Assembly: GCF_000213175.1 (NCBI RefSeq)
Contig: NW_009799099.1
Coordinates: 1,005,560-1,069,559, forward strand
From: Neurospora tetrasperma FGSC 2508
Lineage: Eukaryota > Ascomycota > Sordariomycetes > Sordariales > Sordariaceae
Direction of reading: 5' to 3'
DNA: 64,000 nucleotides
The notes under the pieces are model-generated. The model ran no database searches. It saw nothing but the letters and a program-made list of their open reading frames with translations, and had not been told where the DNA came from. This document shows, piece after piece, positions 36,982 through 47,743 of this stretch. The position numbers were made by a program, and so were the translations under genes. The stretch's first letter is position 1; every line of letters begins with the position of its first letter.

Positions 36982-37662
36982 GGTGATGAAGGTGTGATGT
37001 GTAACTGGCGAAACTCTGGTGGCTCACGGAGAACGCTGGTGATGAAGTTCGTGATGGAGTCTTGGGTTTGGATTTTGTTTAGGACGTAAAGCAAAGACCC
37101 GAAACGAAGATCAAGCATGGGGTGAAGGGAAGAGATTCGCGAACTGGAAAACCTCAAGGGAAAGAGACAGGCGAAAATACCGGTAAAGCAAAGCATCAGG
37201 GTTCTGCCATAAACCGCCATGTTTATCAGTCGGGCGGAGATAGAAGATGAGATGGAAAAACGAATTGGTTAAGGAGATGGGAACCGGCATGAACTAGTTT
37301 ATCTTGGATACAAGAACGAACAAGTTTTATCGGTATACCGACGAGGGGAAGAAGTGTAACCACAACAAAACCACACTTAAACCTAGACTGAGAGGGAGTC
37401 AAAGTTGTCGTTAGGAGTCATCATGGTTCTGACACATGTGCAAGTATGTAGGAAATGAAAGAAGATTTCGCGTATGTTGGGGTGAAAGCTGTCTGCAGTG
37501 TCCAGCACGAGATTTCGGTCCTTCGGAGCAAACCTGGGCCGTGAAGCGTATACTCTCCTCTGCGCCTTCCATTCCGTGAAATTCCACCCAACGCATCTCG
37601 TTCCTTCTCAAGAGTACCATTCCTTCATGGCTGGAAATTCTCAATGCAAGATCCTTCCGCCC

Positions 37663-37709
<47 letters not shown>

Positions 37710-38248
37710 TTTCGTGTTTCAGTCCTTTTGTACAATCGAGAAATGCATCCCACTTCCCGACGGCAAGGAAACTCGACTTGGGCAATCCCGTGTCCCAATG
37801 TCGTCCAAAACATTTCTCTCACTCGGCGCAAAAACAACACCGCAGAAGGAGAGCCAGGGCAAGGATCGTGAAGCTGAGGGCCGTTGGTGGCAGAGGAGAT
37901 GCGTTGACCCCGCGCGTCCTCAATTGGACAGACGGAAAGGAAACACTTCAGCCGCGCCTCAGTTAGTGCATACACTCCCCGGTTAAACTATCGCCAACCC
38001 GATGTGACCTCCATTCAGCTTACCTTTTGACTCAGCTCAATCGCGACAACATTGATATCACAGCTTCTCCTAGCCTGGCGCGTCCGCCGGCGCGACCATG
38101 CCATCGAGACTTCGCGCGCGTTGATCTCCTTTGCCTTTCGCCAAGGCAAGCGTCAGCTGTTTAACTTCTGTCTTTACGTTCAAAACAAGCCTGATTGGGC
38201 TGCCATCATTCACTCAACCGACACTCTTTGCCCTCGGCCTACTTCAAG
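36982..38248. other. Divergent intergenic region with a poly(A) tract
   Basis: It lies between two genes transcribed away from each other (the 253-aa protein and the WW-like protein), so it should hold both promoters. It contains a 42-nt A run at 37665-37706. An ATG-started minus-strand frame at 36933-37220 overlaps the leader of the 253-aa gene and has no domain. Confidence 0.5.
37665..37706 (+). repeat. Poly(A) tract, 42 nt
   Basis: An uninterrupted run of 42 A on the plus strand, about 540 nt upstream of the WW-like gene. It is similar in length to the tract at 23097. No retroelement body was recognised next to it. Confidence 0.9.
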
Positions 38249-41200
38249 ATGGCAGCGCTTCCGGAGAACTGGGAGATGGACTATGATGGAGCCATTAGTC
38301 GCTGGATATATCGATTCAAGCCCACAGGGCTTGTTCAATACACCTTTCCCAAGCCAGGCGATGAGTTCCCCGAGTTCGTTGGCGATTTTGGCGGGCCTAT
38401 GCCACCCGAGGACAAATTTATGAGCCAAAAACTCAAGAAGGGGCGTGCTACAAGCGAGTCACTGCTTAGTTCTCCTACATCCAACATCAGCACAAATGCG
38501 GATTCAATAAACTTCTCCAGGCCCAGTTACAATGATCCACCGCCATGGTTCCAGCCAGACGGGTTTATGTTCATGGGTCCTGGAGCGTACAATGACACCA
38601 GTCCGGAGCAAGATGAAGATGAGACCCCGTTACCGGCGACTGACCCCAAAATACCAGAAGCAAAGGTGACTAAGCCGTCAACTAGACCGTTCATCTCTCC
38701 TGTAACGAGTACAGAAACCACTTCTCTGGTTGTCACTAGCCAACCTACCGCTGGGACGACCTATGAACAGACTATGCCAGCGAAAGTTGACTCTACGTTG
38801 TCCCCGGGGGTTCCTATGTTGGATGGTCGTCCGATAAACCCAATTTTTCCTATCGGTTTTGTGGCAGAGTTATACGGCGAGTCGACCGCGATGACTCGCA
38901 AAGAACATCCTGCCGCAGCGGAGCTACCAGGTCATGAGGCGCCCATCCGGAATCTACAGTTGGCGAATGCGGATCAAATTGCGCCTGTCGAGTTATCCTC
39001 CGAAAACGCTAGCGTGAAGGCCACTTCTGGCGAACAATCGCAGAAAGACCCCAACTCTCAAAAGACAGATCCAGGATCAAGACCGAATCTCGATCGGAGG
39101 ACGGAGTCAAGTCCCTTCATTTTGGGCGCCAATTTTGCCTCCCCTCCCTCGAATATTGCGCCTGCACACGCACACAGATATTCCATACAAGGACAAGTGC
39201 CGTCTCGGGTTGAGGTGCCAGCTGTGTCGACAGCTAAAGCGACACCGGGACAGATAGTTGTACATGAACAACCAGACAAAGCAAAGTTCAGAATAGAGTT
39301 TGAGACTGACTCAAAAGCCAAGAAAGAGGCGGATAAGTTTGTGACCCAACAGGTACCGTCCATTCTCCAGCCCGCCCGCGGACGCCCAAAGCCTTTACAG
39401 AGTCCTTCTGGTGGCCAGCAAGCCTCTTCAACTACAAAAATCTTTGTTCAAAGACCGCTGTACGACCACCCGGAGTTAGACCATCAGACAGTGAAGCCCC
39501 TACATGGCCATCAATCTATGATTCTGATCCACAAAAAGGATGAACTGGATCCCCCGCCTGCATTTACGAGGACAAATACTCTGCCTGCAGACTTGCCTTC
39601 ACTGCCTTTTATGGGGAACGGATTTTCTACAAAGACTGAGATGTCTTCGCCAACCCCACAGCCACAGGACCAGCAACCTCCACTACAACCAGCTCCAAGC
39701 GAGGAGGAACCGCAGATGGGGTTCAATTTGGCTTCGACAAGTAGACCGCATAGGGGAAGCTTAAGTGACTATGCGAACCCAGTTCTTCCTGGTATCGGGC
39801 AGTCAGCAAAGCCGCTGAACATCAGCCAAGCCTCTTCCCAGACTGAAGTTCAAGGAGTGGATCAGCCGTCTCTGGCAGCGAAAAATTGTGAAGAACAAAC
39901 GGCTCCAATGTTGGCGCAGGAATTGTCACAAGCAATTGCTGACTTCTCCCTTTCTCGTCAATATGAACCAAAACGTACCACAGAGATGGGGATGTCTGAT
40001 CACGGTGGCGTAACAGTACAGTGGTGTCAGGAGAGGATGCATCTACGCCATATGCCAAGCGAACAATCCACCGAAGCTTTACCTGCCACTGTTATCTGGG
40101 ATTATCCTGTTCCTGAAAATGATTTGCATAAATCACCGCACTCTCATTCTGGCTCGGGGCCTCCGCGACCTGACAAGATCCCCATCGGCAATCTTCAGCC
40201 CGCATTCACTCCTTACCGCCCTCCGGCGGTGGAACAGACCTTCCGCCGAAAACCTGTGGCCGAGTCTCAGGGGCCCGCGAGAATACCAATTTCGAAAATG
40301 GGGACTGGGCAACAAGGCGGTCCCTTTACTCCATTGGGTCACTTTCAACAACAAGGAACCCCAGAACCTTACGTATTGCCCCATTCCTACAACCAACAGC
40401 TCCCATCGTGTAGTGGTAGAGTCCTGCCACAACCAAGCCTAAGTAATTCGGGCCTTCCGCAAACCTTTCCTCCACCACGACAAATTCCCAGCCCAAAGTC
40501 GCAAGCACGGGCATCCACATGGCCGGAACAAGAATCAACAGCTCCCTTTACAGGTCAAATGATTGATTTGACGTCAAAAGCGCTTCCTCCTGTATCTCCA
40601 ACCATGCACCAGGCTCGTGGATTATCTAGTGAAACTTCAATACCTTTTGTGAAGGAGAAGCGAGGATTACTTTCAAAGTTTAGGAGAACTGGCAATACGG
40701 CCAGCTCCTCGAACAAGCTTCAAAAGTCAGTCGGAAATAGCTATCCCACAGCGAGCAATAACATTTCGCAGTCACAACCTCCTGTGTCTTCTCCACCACG
40801 GCAAGTACGTGTACCACCACAGAATACTCAGGTACCATTTCAGGGCCCTCCTCCATCGCACCCTGATCAAACACAAGTGCAAGGATATCCATGGCTCACA
40901 AATCCACTTGACGCGTGGTCAGCGTCTGGCCATGACCCCCGTGCTTTCACCCCGACAGTCCAACTCGGAGGTCCTCATTACGAGCCTGAGTCTACTTACT
41001 ACCAGCAGCAATGGCATCATAATCATCAGGTGCAACAGCAACAACAACAACAACAGCAGGTGAACGACAGAAGGGAGAGCGAAGTGTCCAATCTAACCGA
41101 CACTTCGTCACCTTCACCAGTCCCCAGCAACGCGGACACGGCATCCGTCGCAGACAGTTCCAGAGTCTCGATCATCAGCAATCACCACACTCGCCCCGGA

Positions 41201-41383
41201 AGCGAGGGCGCTGCCAGTCTCGCCAGTATCGGCACCATTGGCAGAAATAGCGAAATCACTCCGCCGCCAAGCTTCAGCCGTCGTAACGGGCCTGGCTCGG
41301 GTAGGTGGGGAAGCGTATCTGGAGCTGGTGGCGGTGGTGGTGGTAAATATGATGGCTCCGGGTGGGGTGACTTTGGAGTATAA
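38249..41383 (+). CDS. Large low-complexity protein with an N-terminal WW-like domain, 1044 aa
   Basis: A single-exon gene. The ATG at 38249 starts MAALPENWEMDYDGAISRWI, which resembles the LPxxWE start of a WW domain. The second signature aromatic is Tyr/Phe rather than Trp (GLVQYTFPKPGDEF), so this is a degenerate or variant WW fold. The remaining about 1000 residues are Pro/Ser/Gln/Thr-rich and probably disordered, with a Gln run near residues 928-937 and a Gly run followed by KYDGSGWGDFGV at the C-terminus. A basic patch FVKEKRGLLSKFRRTGNTAS near residue 800 could bind lipids or kinases. Fungal proteins of this shape are usually annotated as WW-domain proteins of unknown role. In-frame codons upstream of 38249 lack an ATG. 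Confidence 0.85.
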   Translation: MAALPENWEMDYDGAISRWIYRFKPTGLVQYTFPKPGDEFPEFVGDFGGPMPPEDKFMSQKLKKGRATSESLLSSPTSNISTNADSINFSRPSYNDPPPWFQPDGFMFMGPGAYNDTSPEQDEDETPLPATDPKIPEAKVTKPSTRPFISPVTSTETTSLVVTSQPTAGTTYEQTMPAKVDSTLSPGVPMLDGRPINPIFPIGFVAELYGESTAMTRKEHPAAAELPGHEAPIRNLQLANADQIAPVELSSENASVKATSGEQSQKDPNSQKTDPGSRPNLDRRTESSPFILGANFASPPSNIAPAHAHRYSIQGQVPSRVEVPAVSTAKATPGQIVVHEQPDKAKFRIEFETDSKAKKEADKFVTQQVPSILQPARGRPKPLQSPSGGQQASSTTKIFVQRPLYDHPELDHQTVKPLHGHQSMILIHKKDELDPPPAFTRTNTLPADLPSLPFMGNGFSTKTEMSSPTPQPQDQQPPLQPAPSEEEPQMGFNLASTSRPHRGSLSDYANPVLPGIGQSAKPLNISQASSQTEVQGVDQPSLAAKNCEEQTAPMLAQELSQAIADFSLSRQYEPKRTTEMGMSDHGGVTVQWCQERMHLRHMPSEQSTEALPATVIWDYPVPENDLHKSPHSHSGSGPPRPDKIPIGNLQPAFTPYRPPAVEQTFRRKPVAESQGPARIPISKMGTGQQGGPFTPLGHFQQQGTPEPYVLPHSYNQQLPSCSGRVLPQPSLSNSGLPQTFPPPRQIPSPKSQARASTWPEQESTAPFTGQMIDLTSKALPPVSPTMHQARGLSSETSIPFVKEKRGLLSKFRRTGNTASSSNKLQKSVGNSYPTASNNISQSQPPVSSPPRQVRVPPQNTQVPFQGPPPSHPDQTQVQGYPWLTNPLDAWSASGHDPRAFTPTVQLGGPHYEPESTYYQQQWHHNHQVQQQQQQQQQVNDRRESEVSNLTDTSSPSPVPSNADTASVADSSRVSIISNHHTRPGSEGAASLASIGTIGRNSEITPPPSFSRRNGPGSGRWGSVSGAGGGGGGKYDGSGWGDFGV

Positions 41384-42882
41384 TGAAAAATCTTCGGTCA
41401 GTCCTTTGGGAATGGAATTGATAATGGCGACCAGCTTCTTTTCCTATCACGACGCAGCAGTTGAGACAGACAAGCCAAGCATGGCGTTGGACATGTGTTC
41501 CTGCATACTTCCCGTCCAGCAACAACTACATACACTAACATCTGACAACTGACATCGGCACGTCCCTCCATCCCGTCTACCGTCCCGTTCTATACCGTCA
41601 ATCGGCTCCCGTCCGCTAGGCCCAAAAGTTTCCGAGGCAATTCAGACATCAGGGGTCCAGGCATGTGCCAGGGTTGGGATAAAGATACCTATCTCGGGAA
41701 CTGGGCTGCCGGGGGGCGGAGGATCGGCAAGGAACAGTGGAACCTCAGTGGGTTTGTAGGGGCCTCTTATGGGGCCAAATGGGTGCCTTACAGGGACCGC
41801 ACGCAGAATGGTGCTGTCGAGTGACGTCATAGCACATTCTGTTGGACTTGTCTCGCCAACCACGGACGACCGATCAACGAGTGAATGCCACTTACGAATC
41901 GATAATTCGAAAAATAGAGTGAAGGCTTGGGATTAGGAAGGGGATGACGGATGCCGGTGGCTTTCGTTGTTTTGATTAAAGACTTAGTCAGGGTTCTTGG
42001 CTTCATTTTAAGATGCAGGAGATATTGGAATGGGAAACAGGAACGGTGGAGGTTCACCAGCATCAGGGCATCTTCTTCACATGGAAGTTGCTCCTTCACT
42101 TCATTCCAAAACTGAATGGATGAGGATACCGCCGACATGTCGCTTCCTTGTCATCACAATGGACACAAACAACACGCATCTCACCGCCGAAAAAGGGAAA
42201 AAAGCAACCACCGATCATCTCCCCCTCCACCCCCGCCCTACCGGCTTACTAACAAGGGAAGACGGCCGGACTCTTGTGAAAGGCCGTCAAGTCAAGCCGT
42301 CCGGGCCCCCGCTGCTATCTGATTGTTTCGTCTGCAGCTCTCCACGGTAGCCACGGGCGGCCATCCATGCCGTCCCTCCCGTTCAACCTGTCTCAACCGG
42401 CAACGCGAAACACGTCTCCCACACTTTACTTTCTTATCGCTCCTCGCTGACTTGTTGTTGCCCGCGCTTGGCCGGTGGGTCGCGCCTTTGTGCCAACCCG
42501 CCGATCTATCTCCACTCCCCCGGGATTCCGAACGCTTTCGTCAACACCCAAGCAAGTCAACCTCCTCATCTCGGTCATGGATTCACGGGTCCCCGGTCCC
42601 GATCCCAAGGCCCAGTGGCCCCCCCCCTACCTACGCAACGCCAACCCCCCACACGTGTCAAGGTGGCACACGAAATGGATTTTCAAAGGGTTCTTGGATC
42701 TTGACAGTGGCGTCTTGGATCTCCGGTTTCCCATCTTACACGGATGCCCTTTTTGAGAGTTCAGGGTCCGCCAATTTCTTTTTAATTTTTTTTGCGGCTT
42801 TCCTGTCACGGGTAGCCCCCCTTTCTTCCTCCCGTCTGTTTGATATCTACGCCCGGGCCCCGTGCCCCTTCAATGTTTGACA
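41384..42882. other. Intergenic, 1.5 kb
   Basis: It holds the 3' flank of the WW-like gene and a probably long C-rich 5' leader of the MscS-type channel gene (42200-42880). A 185-codon open frame at 42323-42880 in the leader has no domain and ends just before the channel ATG. It is better read as a leader artefact. Confidence 0.5.
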
Positions 42883-45650
42883 ATGCCCCCGTCTGAAGAC
42901 TGTCCATCGCCCTCCCGTAGGATGTCGCAAGCGAATCCTCCACCGACCTTGCACGTCCGGGTGCCGTCCCAAGCTGCAAATCCAATGGACAGCGATGGAG
43001 ATTATTATAAAAGCCCCAACGGCATCGACCACTCCCATCTTGCCGTTCCCGATTCTGGCGCCCTCAGCCCTGCCTCTTCTGGCCATGGCGACAGGGAGGC
43101 AGCCAACAGGCTAAACGACGATCTCGAGCTGATGCGTGCTGAGCGCATGGTGTCCAGGCAAGCACGGGAAGACGAATCGAGACGGTCCAGATCCAGGAAC
43201 AGGAGCACTGAGAACCTTGAGGACGTCTTTGATACAGTTGCCGGTGCCGGTGCAACGCCTACCCCTGCCGTTACTACGGTAGCAAAAACGACATGGCTTA
43301 CCCGGACGTGGGCTCGACTGAGAAAATTCCCACGAGTGCTGCGCTACGTCGTCTACTCGATCCCTCCAGCCATTCTTATCCTCATCCCCATCTTCCTGGA
43401 TATTTTCGCATACAACAGGCACCAGGATGTCGGTGAAGACCGAGGAGTCAGGCTCCTCTGGTTCGGCATCTGGTTGGAAGTTGTTTGGCTCAGTCTATGG
43501 GGAACAAGAGTCATCACCTGTGCCATGCCCTATGTGGTAGCATGGATCGCCGACACGTTGGGGTCCAGCAACCATAAGAAGTGGAGGGACATCGGACGTC
43601 AGCTCGAGTTCCCTACCGCGTGTTTTATCTGGTTGCTCGTTGTTGTGGTGACCTACAATCCGATCCTCAAGGACCACCGAATCGATCAGGGCGAAGATGC
43701 CCGTGACAAGGATTCTGCCTGGATCTCCATCGTTTACAAGATCATTCTCGCCTTCTTCATCCTCGCGACATTGAATTTTGCCGAGAAGATCTTGATCCAG
43801 TGGATTGCCTCCTCGTTTCACCGCCGGACTTATTCCCTTCGCATCCAGGAAAATGTCATGCAGGTCGAGTGTCTCGTCGCTCTGTACACATACGCCAAAA
43901 CTTGTCTCGAGGCGCAGGATCCGGTCTGGAACCAAACCTCGGTTGAAGGCGATTCGTCCGGGATGCGTACCCCGATGAGAGCCATGAAGACGAATGCGCG
44001 GCAAGCTTGGAACAAGGTTGGAAACGCCGCCAACCGGTTTGCGGGCGACATCACAGGCAGGCGCATTCTGAAAGGAAACCATCCCCGCAAGGTCGTCATG
44101 GAGCTGCTTCGTTCGACCAACTCGAGTTATACCCTGGCACGCGTCTTCTACCGTACTTTTGTCCGGCCTGGCAGAGACACCATTACACTGGAAGACATCC
44201 TGCCCGCTTTTCCCAATCAGGAGGAAGCCGAGGCCTGCTTTGCTATATTCGACAAGGACTTCAATGGCGATATCTCCATGGAAGAATTGGAGATGGTCTG
44301 CAGCGAGATCCACCTGGAGAAGAAGGCCATTGCTGCGTCGTTGAAGGATCTTGATTCGGTTATCAAGAAACTTGACAAGGTCTTTATGTTCATCATTATC
44401 GTGATTGTCATCATCGTTTTTATCAGCATTATCTCCAACTCGGCTGCTGCTGCGCTGACCTCAACGGGCACCGTTATTCTGGGTCTGTCTTGGTTGCTAC
44501 AGGCAACAGCACAGGAATTCCTCCAGGTATGCTTGTACCAAGACAGCGAATCCGGTGCCATCACGCTAACAGTGAACAGTCCATCCTCTTCGTCTTTGTC
44601 AAGCACCCCTTTGACGTCGGTGACCGTGTCACCATCTACGGTAACACCGGCTCCCTGATGCGCGGTGACGACTACTACGTCCTCGAAGTTTCACTCCTTT
44701 ACACCGAATTCAAGAAAATGGAAGGCCACGTCGTGCAAGCGCCCAACTCGATCCTCAACACGCTGTTCATCCTCAATCAGCGCCGCAGTCAAGGTCTGGC
44801 CGACCCCGTCAACCTCACCCTCCGCTTCGGTACCACGGAAGCGCAGATCGAGGAGCTGAAAGACCGCATGCTCGACTTCTGCATCAAGAACCAGCGCGAT
44901 TACGCTCCGCGCATCATCTCGGAAGTGAGGACCATCGATGAGGTCTACTCCATCAACATGAACATCATCTTCTTCCACAAGAGCAACTTCCAAAACGAGC
45001 TGTTGAGGCTTACGAGGCACAACAAGTTCGCCGTCGAGCTGATGCACCAGATGGACGACATGGGCATCCAGGGCCCGCGCCTCATGGCGCCTGGTGGAAG
45101 GCAGAATATGCCTATGTATTGGTCTCAAGTTCCCGGTGGCGATTCTCAGCCTGGCCAACCCGGTCAAAACGGACCGCAACAATTCCAACAACCACCACTA
45201 CACCAATTCTCCCCACCACCTCCCTCCTCTTCTCCCTCTGATTTCCTGCGCAGGCGTCACCGCGCTGACAGCCGCGCAACGGTTGTCGAATCAGGCGTCG
45301 ACTTCCAAGACGTGTACATGAATCGACGACCTGAACCGCTAGGGACGCATGGCATCCATCGTTTGGCGTCGATCAGGCAGCGTGACGAGGAGGAAGATGA
45401 GGATGATCACGATGAGAAAGCGAGTCACCGCCACAACGACATGGCATCGGAACTAGATCAGAGGCTGGACAAGACGTCTAGTAGGGGCACTAGGGGAGAT
45501 GATATTAGCGCCGCTGGCAGACCTAGTCGCGATGGAAGCATGACTGCGTCTGTGAGGAGGGGGAGAGTGACAATGGGAAGTATGTTCGGACGGGGGAGGT
45601 CAAGAAGTGTGGTGGCGAATAGTCAGCCGCCGGGAGGGAATCAGGTTTGA
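42883..45650 (+). CDS. EF-hand mechanosensitive channel of the MscS family, 904 aa
   Basis: Fungal MscS-like channels (Msy1/Msy2 type in fission yeast) sit in the ER or cell membrane and release ions and Ca2+ under hypo-osmotic stress. Exons 42883-44526 and 44580-45650 join in phase 0 (TAQEFLQ to SILFVFVKHPFDVGDRV). Four TM segments lie at about residues 150-310, a Ca2+-binding EF-hand at 457-468 (DKDFNGDISMEE), and then the pore-lining helix region VIVIIVFISIISNSAAAALT with GTVILGLSWLLQATAQ. The beta domain follows with HPFDVGDRV, VVQAPNSILNT and TEFKKMEG. The C-terminus is disordered with a DEEEDEDDHDEK acidic run and RGRSRS. The ATG at 42883 is the first in frame; M14 is an alternative start. 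Confidence 0.95.
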
Positions 45651-46078
45651 TGAGTGATGATCGATGAGACGAATGCCATGACGATGACACCACGGTTTAC
45701 TAGAACCGAACCGTCTATGAATATGGGACAGGGCTGTTGATGGGAAATAATGAATCAGGATTTGGGTAAGGATGATGTCTTGTGGTTATCTGTCGGATAT
45801 GAATGACTACCTGCTATCATCAACAACGACATTAGAGTCTAGAGTTAGACAGATGCGAGCGAGAGGGCCAAGAGGAGATGTATGACAGATCCCGGGTGTT
45901 TTATACCTTTTTTTCTTGCTTTTTGCCAATTTGGCCAGTTCTAGATACACCATTTTAAGTCATGTTGAAACAATCTGGAAAAGATCGAGACCGTCACAAC
46001 CATCCTTTTCTACATGCTCGAAGTGAACTAAGGGAGGTAACAAAAACAACTTGAGGTTACCAATATACAAGTAGGGCT

Positions 46079-46092
46079 GGGGGAAAACCCCC
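46079..46092. repeat. Hairpin 1 (G5-A4-C5)
   Basis: GGGGGAAAACCCCC is a perfect 5-bp stem with a 4-nt loop. It is the first of three adjacent inverted repeats upstream of the Mrx11-like gene. Confidence 0.7.
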
Positions 46093-46104
46093 CGAAAAGT
46101 TACC

Positions 46105-46135
46105 CTCAACCTGAGTCAAATGACTTGCGGTTGAG
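46105..46135. repeat. Nested hairpin 2 with an AP-1/CPC-1 type core
   Basis: The outer stem CTCAACC/GGTTGAG (46105-46111 and 46129-46135) encloses a second stem AGTCA/TGACT (46114-46118 and 46121-46125). TGAGTCA at 46112-46118 equals the consensus bound by Gcn4/CPC-1 and AP-1 bZIP factors. It lies about 350 nt upstream of the Mrx11-like ATG. Whether it acts as a binding site or as a structural element is not known. Confidence 0.55.
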
Positions 46136-46152
46136 AACTCAAGGTGGGGGTC

Positions 46153-46176
46153 GCTTAGCCGTGGGGGGCGCTAAGC
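46153..46176. repeat. Hairpin 3 (GCTTAGC/GCTAAGC)
   Basis: A perfect 7-bp stem with a 10-nt G-rich loop. It is the third inverted repeat within 100 bp. Confidence 0.7.
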
Positions 46177-46467
46177 CTATACGGGCATCTCCGAATTTTT
46201 ACCTGACTGAACATTGGATGAACCGTTGTAGCATAGTCGCTCACCTTGGTCACTCACCCGTTCGGTGAACACACTCACCTTATTCGCGTTGCTCACCTGT
46301 TCAACCACAGTTACGACTCGCAACTTCGGAACAAAATACAACAATCCGTTCCCTCACCACCAGCCAGATACTGGCTCGCCGTGTTCGCCTCCTTTTTCTA
46401 ACGCACTCGTTCGTCACAACGAAGCTCTCGTTTCTCAACCAGCGATTATCGCTCTGAAATTCCCAAC

Positions 46468-47418
46468 ATGTCATTCCGCCCACGCCCACAACTCTTCAAC
46501 CTCGGAGTCGTCGGCCGTTCGCGTCTCGGGGCCCCTCGAGGTCAGACAAACGAGCTCGTCTTCTCACAGCTCTTCATCCCAACTAAATCAACAACAAGGG
46601 CATCCACAAGAAATTCACGCTTCTCAACCTCAACAACCTCAACGCCTCTATCTAACCATCACCGTCCTCGCTCTCACCAATATCACAATCACTACCGACA
46701 ACAGCAACAAACCCGCCACAACAGCACCAACCCCAAGAACTCCAAAGACTCCACCACCACCACCGCCACCAACCCGAGCATCACCCGCCTCCTCTCCCGC
46801 CTCCCCCGCTTTCTCCACCCTTACCTCTCCTCCCTCCGCTCCTCCCCTTCTTCTTTTGTGGTGGCCTTTCTGATCCTTCACGAAATTACGGCTATCGTCC
46901 CTGGTCTCGGGCTCTTTTACCTTTTTCACTATTGCGGTGGTGATGAAGACGACGAGGAAGAAGGCGACAAGGACAAGGATAAGGAGGGGGGTAAGGAGGG
47001 GTCATATGGTAAGAAGTTCGAAGAGTGGGTGATGGGGTGGATGATGGAGCTGGGATATTCGGAGGTGATGGTGAGGAAGATGGAGGGGTTTGAGCGGTGG
47101 TTTAAGAGGAAGGGGTATTTTGGGTTTGGTGAGAAGGGGGACGGGAAGGAAGGGGAGGGGGAGGAGGGGGGGAAGAAGAATGGGGAGAAGAAGGGGGAGG
47201 GTGAGGGAGAAGGACAAAAAGAACAGATTTTGATGATGAAAAAGTGGCAGAGTGGTGGAGATGAAAAGTATAGAGTTTTGGTGGACGCTGCGCTGGCGTA
47301 TGCGATTACCAAGGCGTTGTTGCCGGTGAGGATTATTGCGAGCGTGCAGGCTACGCCGTGGTTTGCGGGCGTGTTGGGGAGGGTGAGGAAGGTTTTTGGT
47401 GGCGGGTTGAGGAAGTAA
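46468..47418 (+). CDS. FLILHELTA (Mrx11-like) mitochondrial protein, 316 aa
   Basis: A single-exon gene. The diagnostic motif is FLILHEITAIVPGLGLFYLF (near residues 135-154), which matches the FLILHELTA family of fungal mitochondrial membrane proteins; yeast Mrx11 belongs here and was found with mitochondrial expression complexes. The N-terminus is Arg/Ser/Thr-rich without acidic residues for about 100 residues, consistent with a presequence, but it is unusually long and low complexity. A second hydrophobic segment lies near the C-terminus (LVDAALAYAITKALLPVRII). Between the two is a Glu/Lys/Gly-rich insert (GEGEEGGKKNGEKKGEGEGE), again low complexity. The ATG at 46468 is the first in this frame. 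The exact function is unknown. Confidence 0.85.
   Translation: MSFRPRPQLFNLGVVGRSRLGAPRGQTNELVFSQLFIPTKSTTRASTRNSRFSTSTTSTPLSNHHRPRSHQYHNHYRQQQQTRHNSTNPKNSKDSTTTTATNPSITRLLSRLPRFLHPYLSSLRSSPSSFVVAFLILHEITAIVPGLGLFYLFHYCGGDEDDEEEGDKDKDKEGGKEGSYGKKFEEWVMGWMMELGYSEVMVRKMEGFERWFKRKGYFGFGEKGDGKEGEGEEGGKKNGEKKGEGEGEGQKEQILMMKKWQSGGDEKYRVLVDAALAYAITKALLPVRIIASVQATPWFAGVLGRVRKVFGGGLRK
46940..47260 (+). repeat. Purine-rich tract within the Mrx11-like gene
   Basis: About 320 bp of the coding strand are almost all A and G (mostly GGA, GAA and AAG codons). The preceding 46580-46860 is, in contrast, almost free of G. The tract encodes the Glu/Lys/Gly-rich insert. Confidence 0.8.
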
Positions 47419-47743
47419 AATTAAACAGTACCTGAGATGATGGAGGGTGGTTGAGGGACATGAGATGGTTTCTAGCCTCGGTGGGGGAGGGCGATAAGAC
47501 AGCAACCCAAAAGCTGGCGGGCAAGAACCGTTTCATGAAGAGAACTCCTCGATCGATACAACCAATTTCAGGTTTCACAACTACACCTGCTACTCATTAA
47601 CATTAAGTTGCCTATATCCTCCTCATTCTACTACTATTGATCCATACGAGCAAGAAGAATCTCACTCCCGCCTTCTCTAACAGATCCATTCATCATCTCC
47701 AATTACCCGTGTCTATCAAAATAAACCTTCAAGCCTCTCACTC
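47419..47743. other. Short convergent intergenic region
   Basis: It lies between the 3' ends of the Mrx11-like gene (+) and the eqolisin homologue (-). The sequence is T/C-rich. Nothing else is seen. Confidence 0.5.

Larger units (their letters stand above)
45651..46467. other. Intergenic, 0.8 kb, with a hairpin cluster
   Basis: It contains the 3' flank of the channel gene and, at 46079-46176, three consecutive inverted repeats (separate entries). No coding sequence is seen. Confidence 0.5.

Noticed and set aside
42323-42880. A 185-codon frame directly upstream of the channel gene
   Set aside because: Pro/Ser-rich composition from a C-rich leader, no known domain, and no sign that it joins the channel frame.
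43495-44313. A 272-codon open frame on the minus strand opposite the MscS-type channel
   Set aside because: It is antisense to the conserved channel exon and shows no family resemblance; explained by codon bias.
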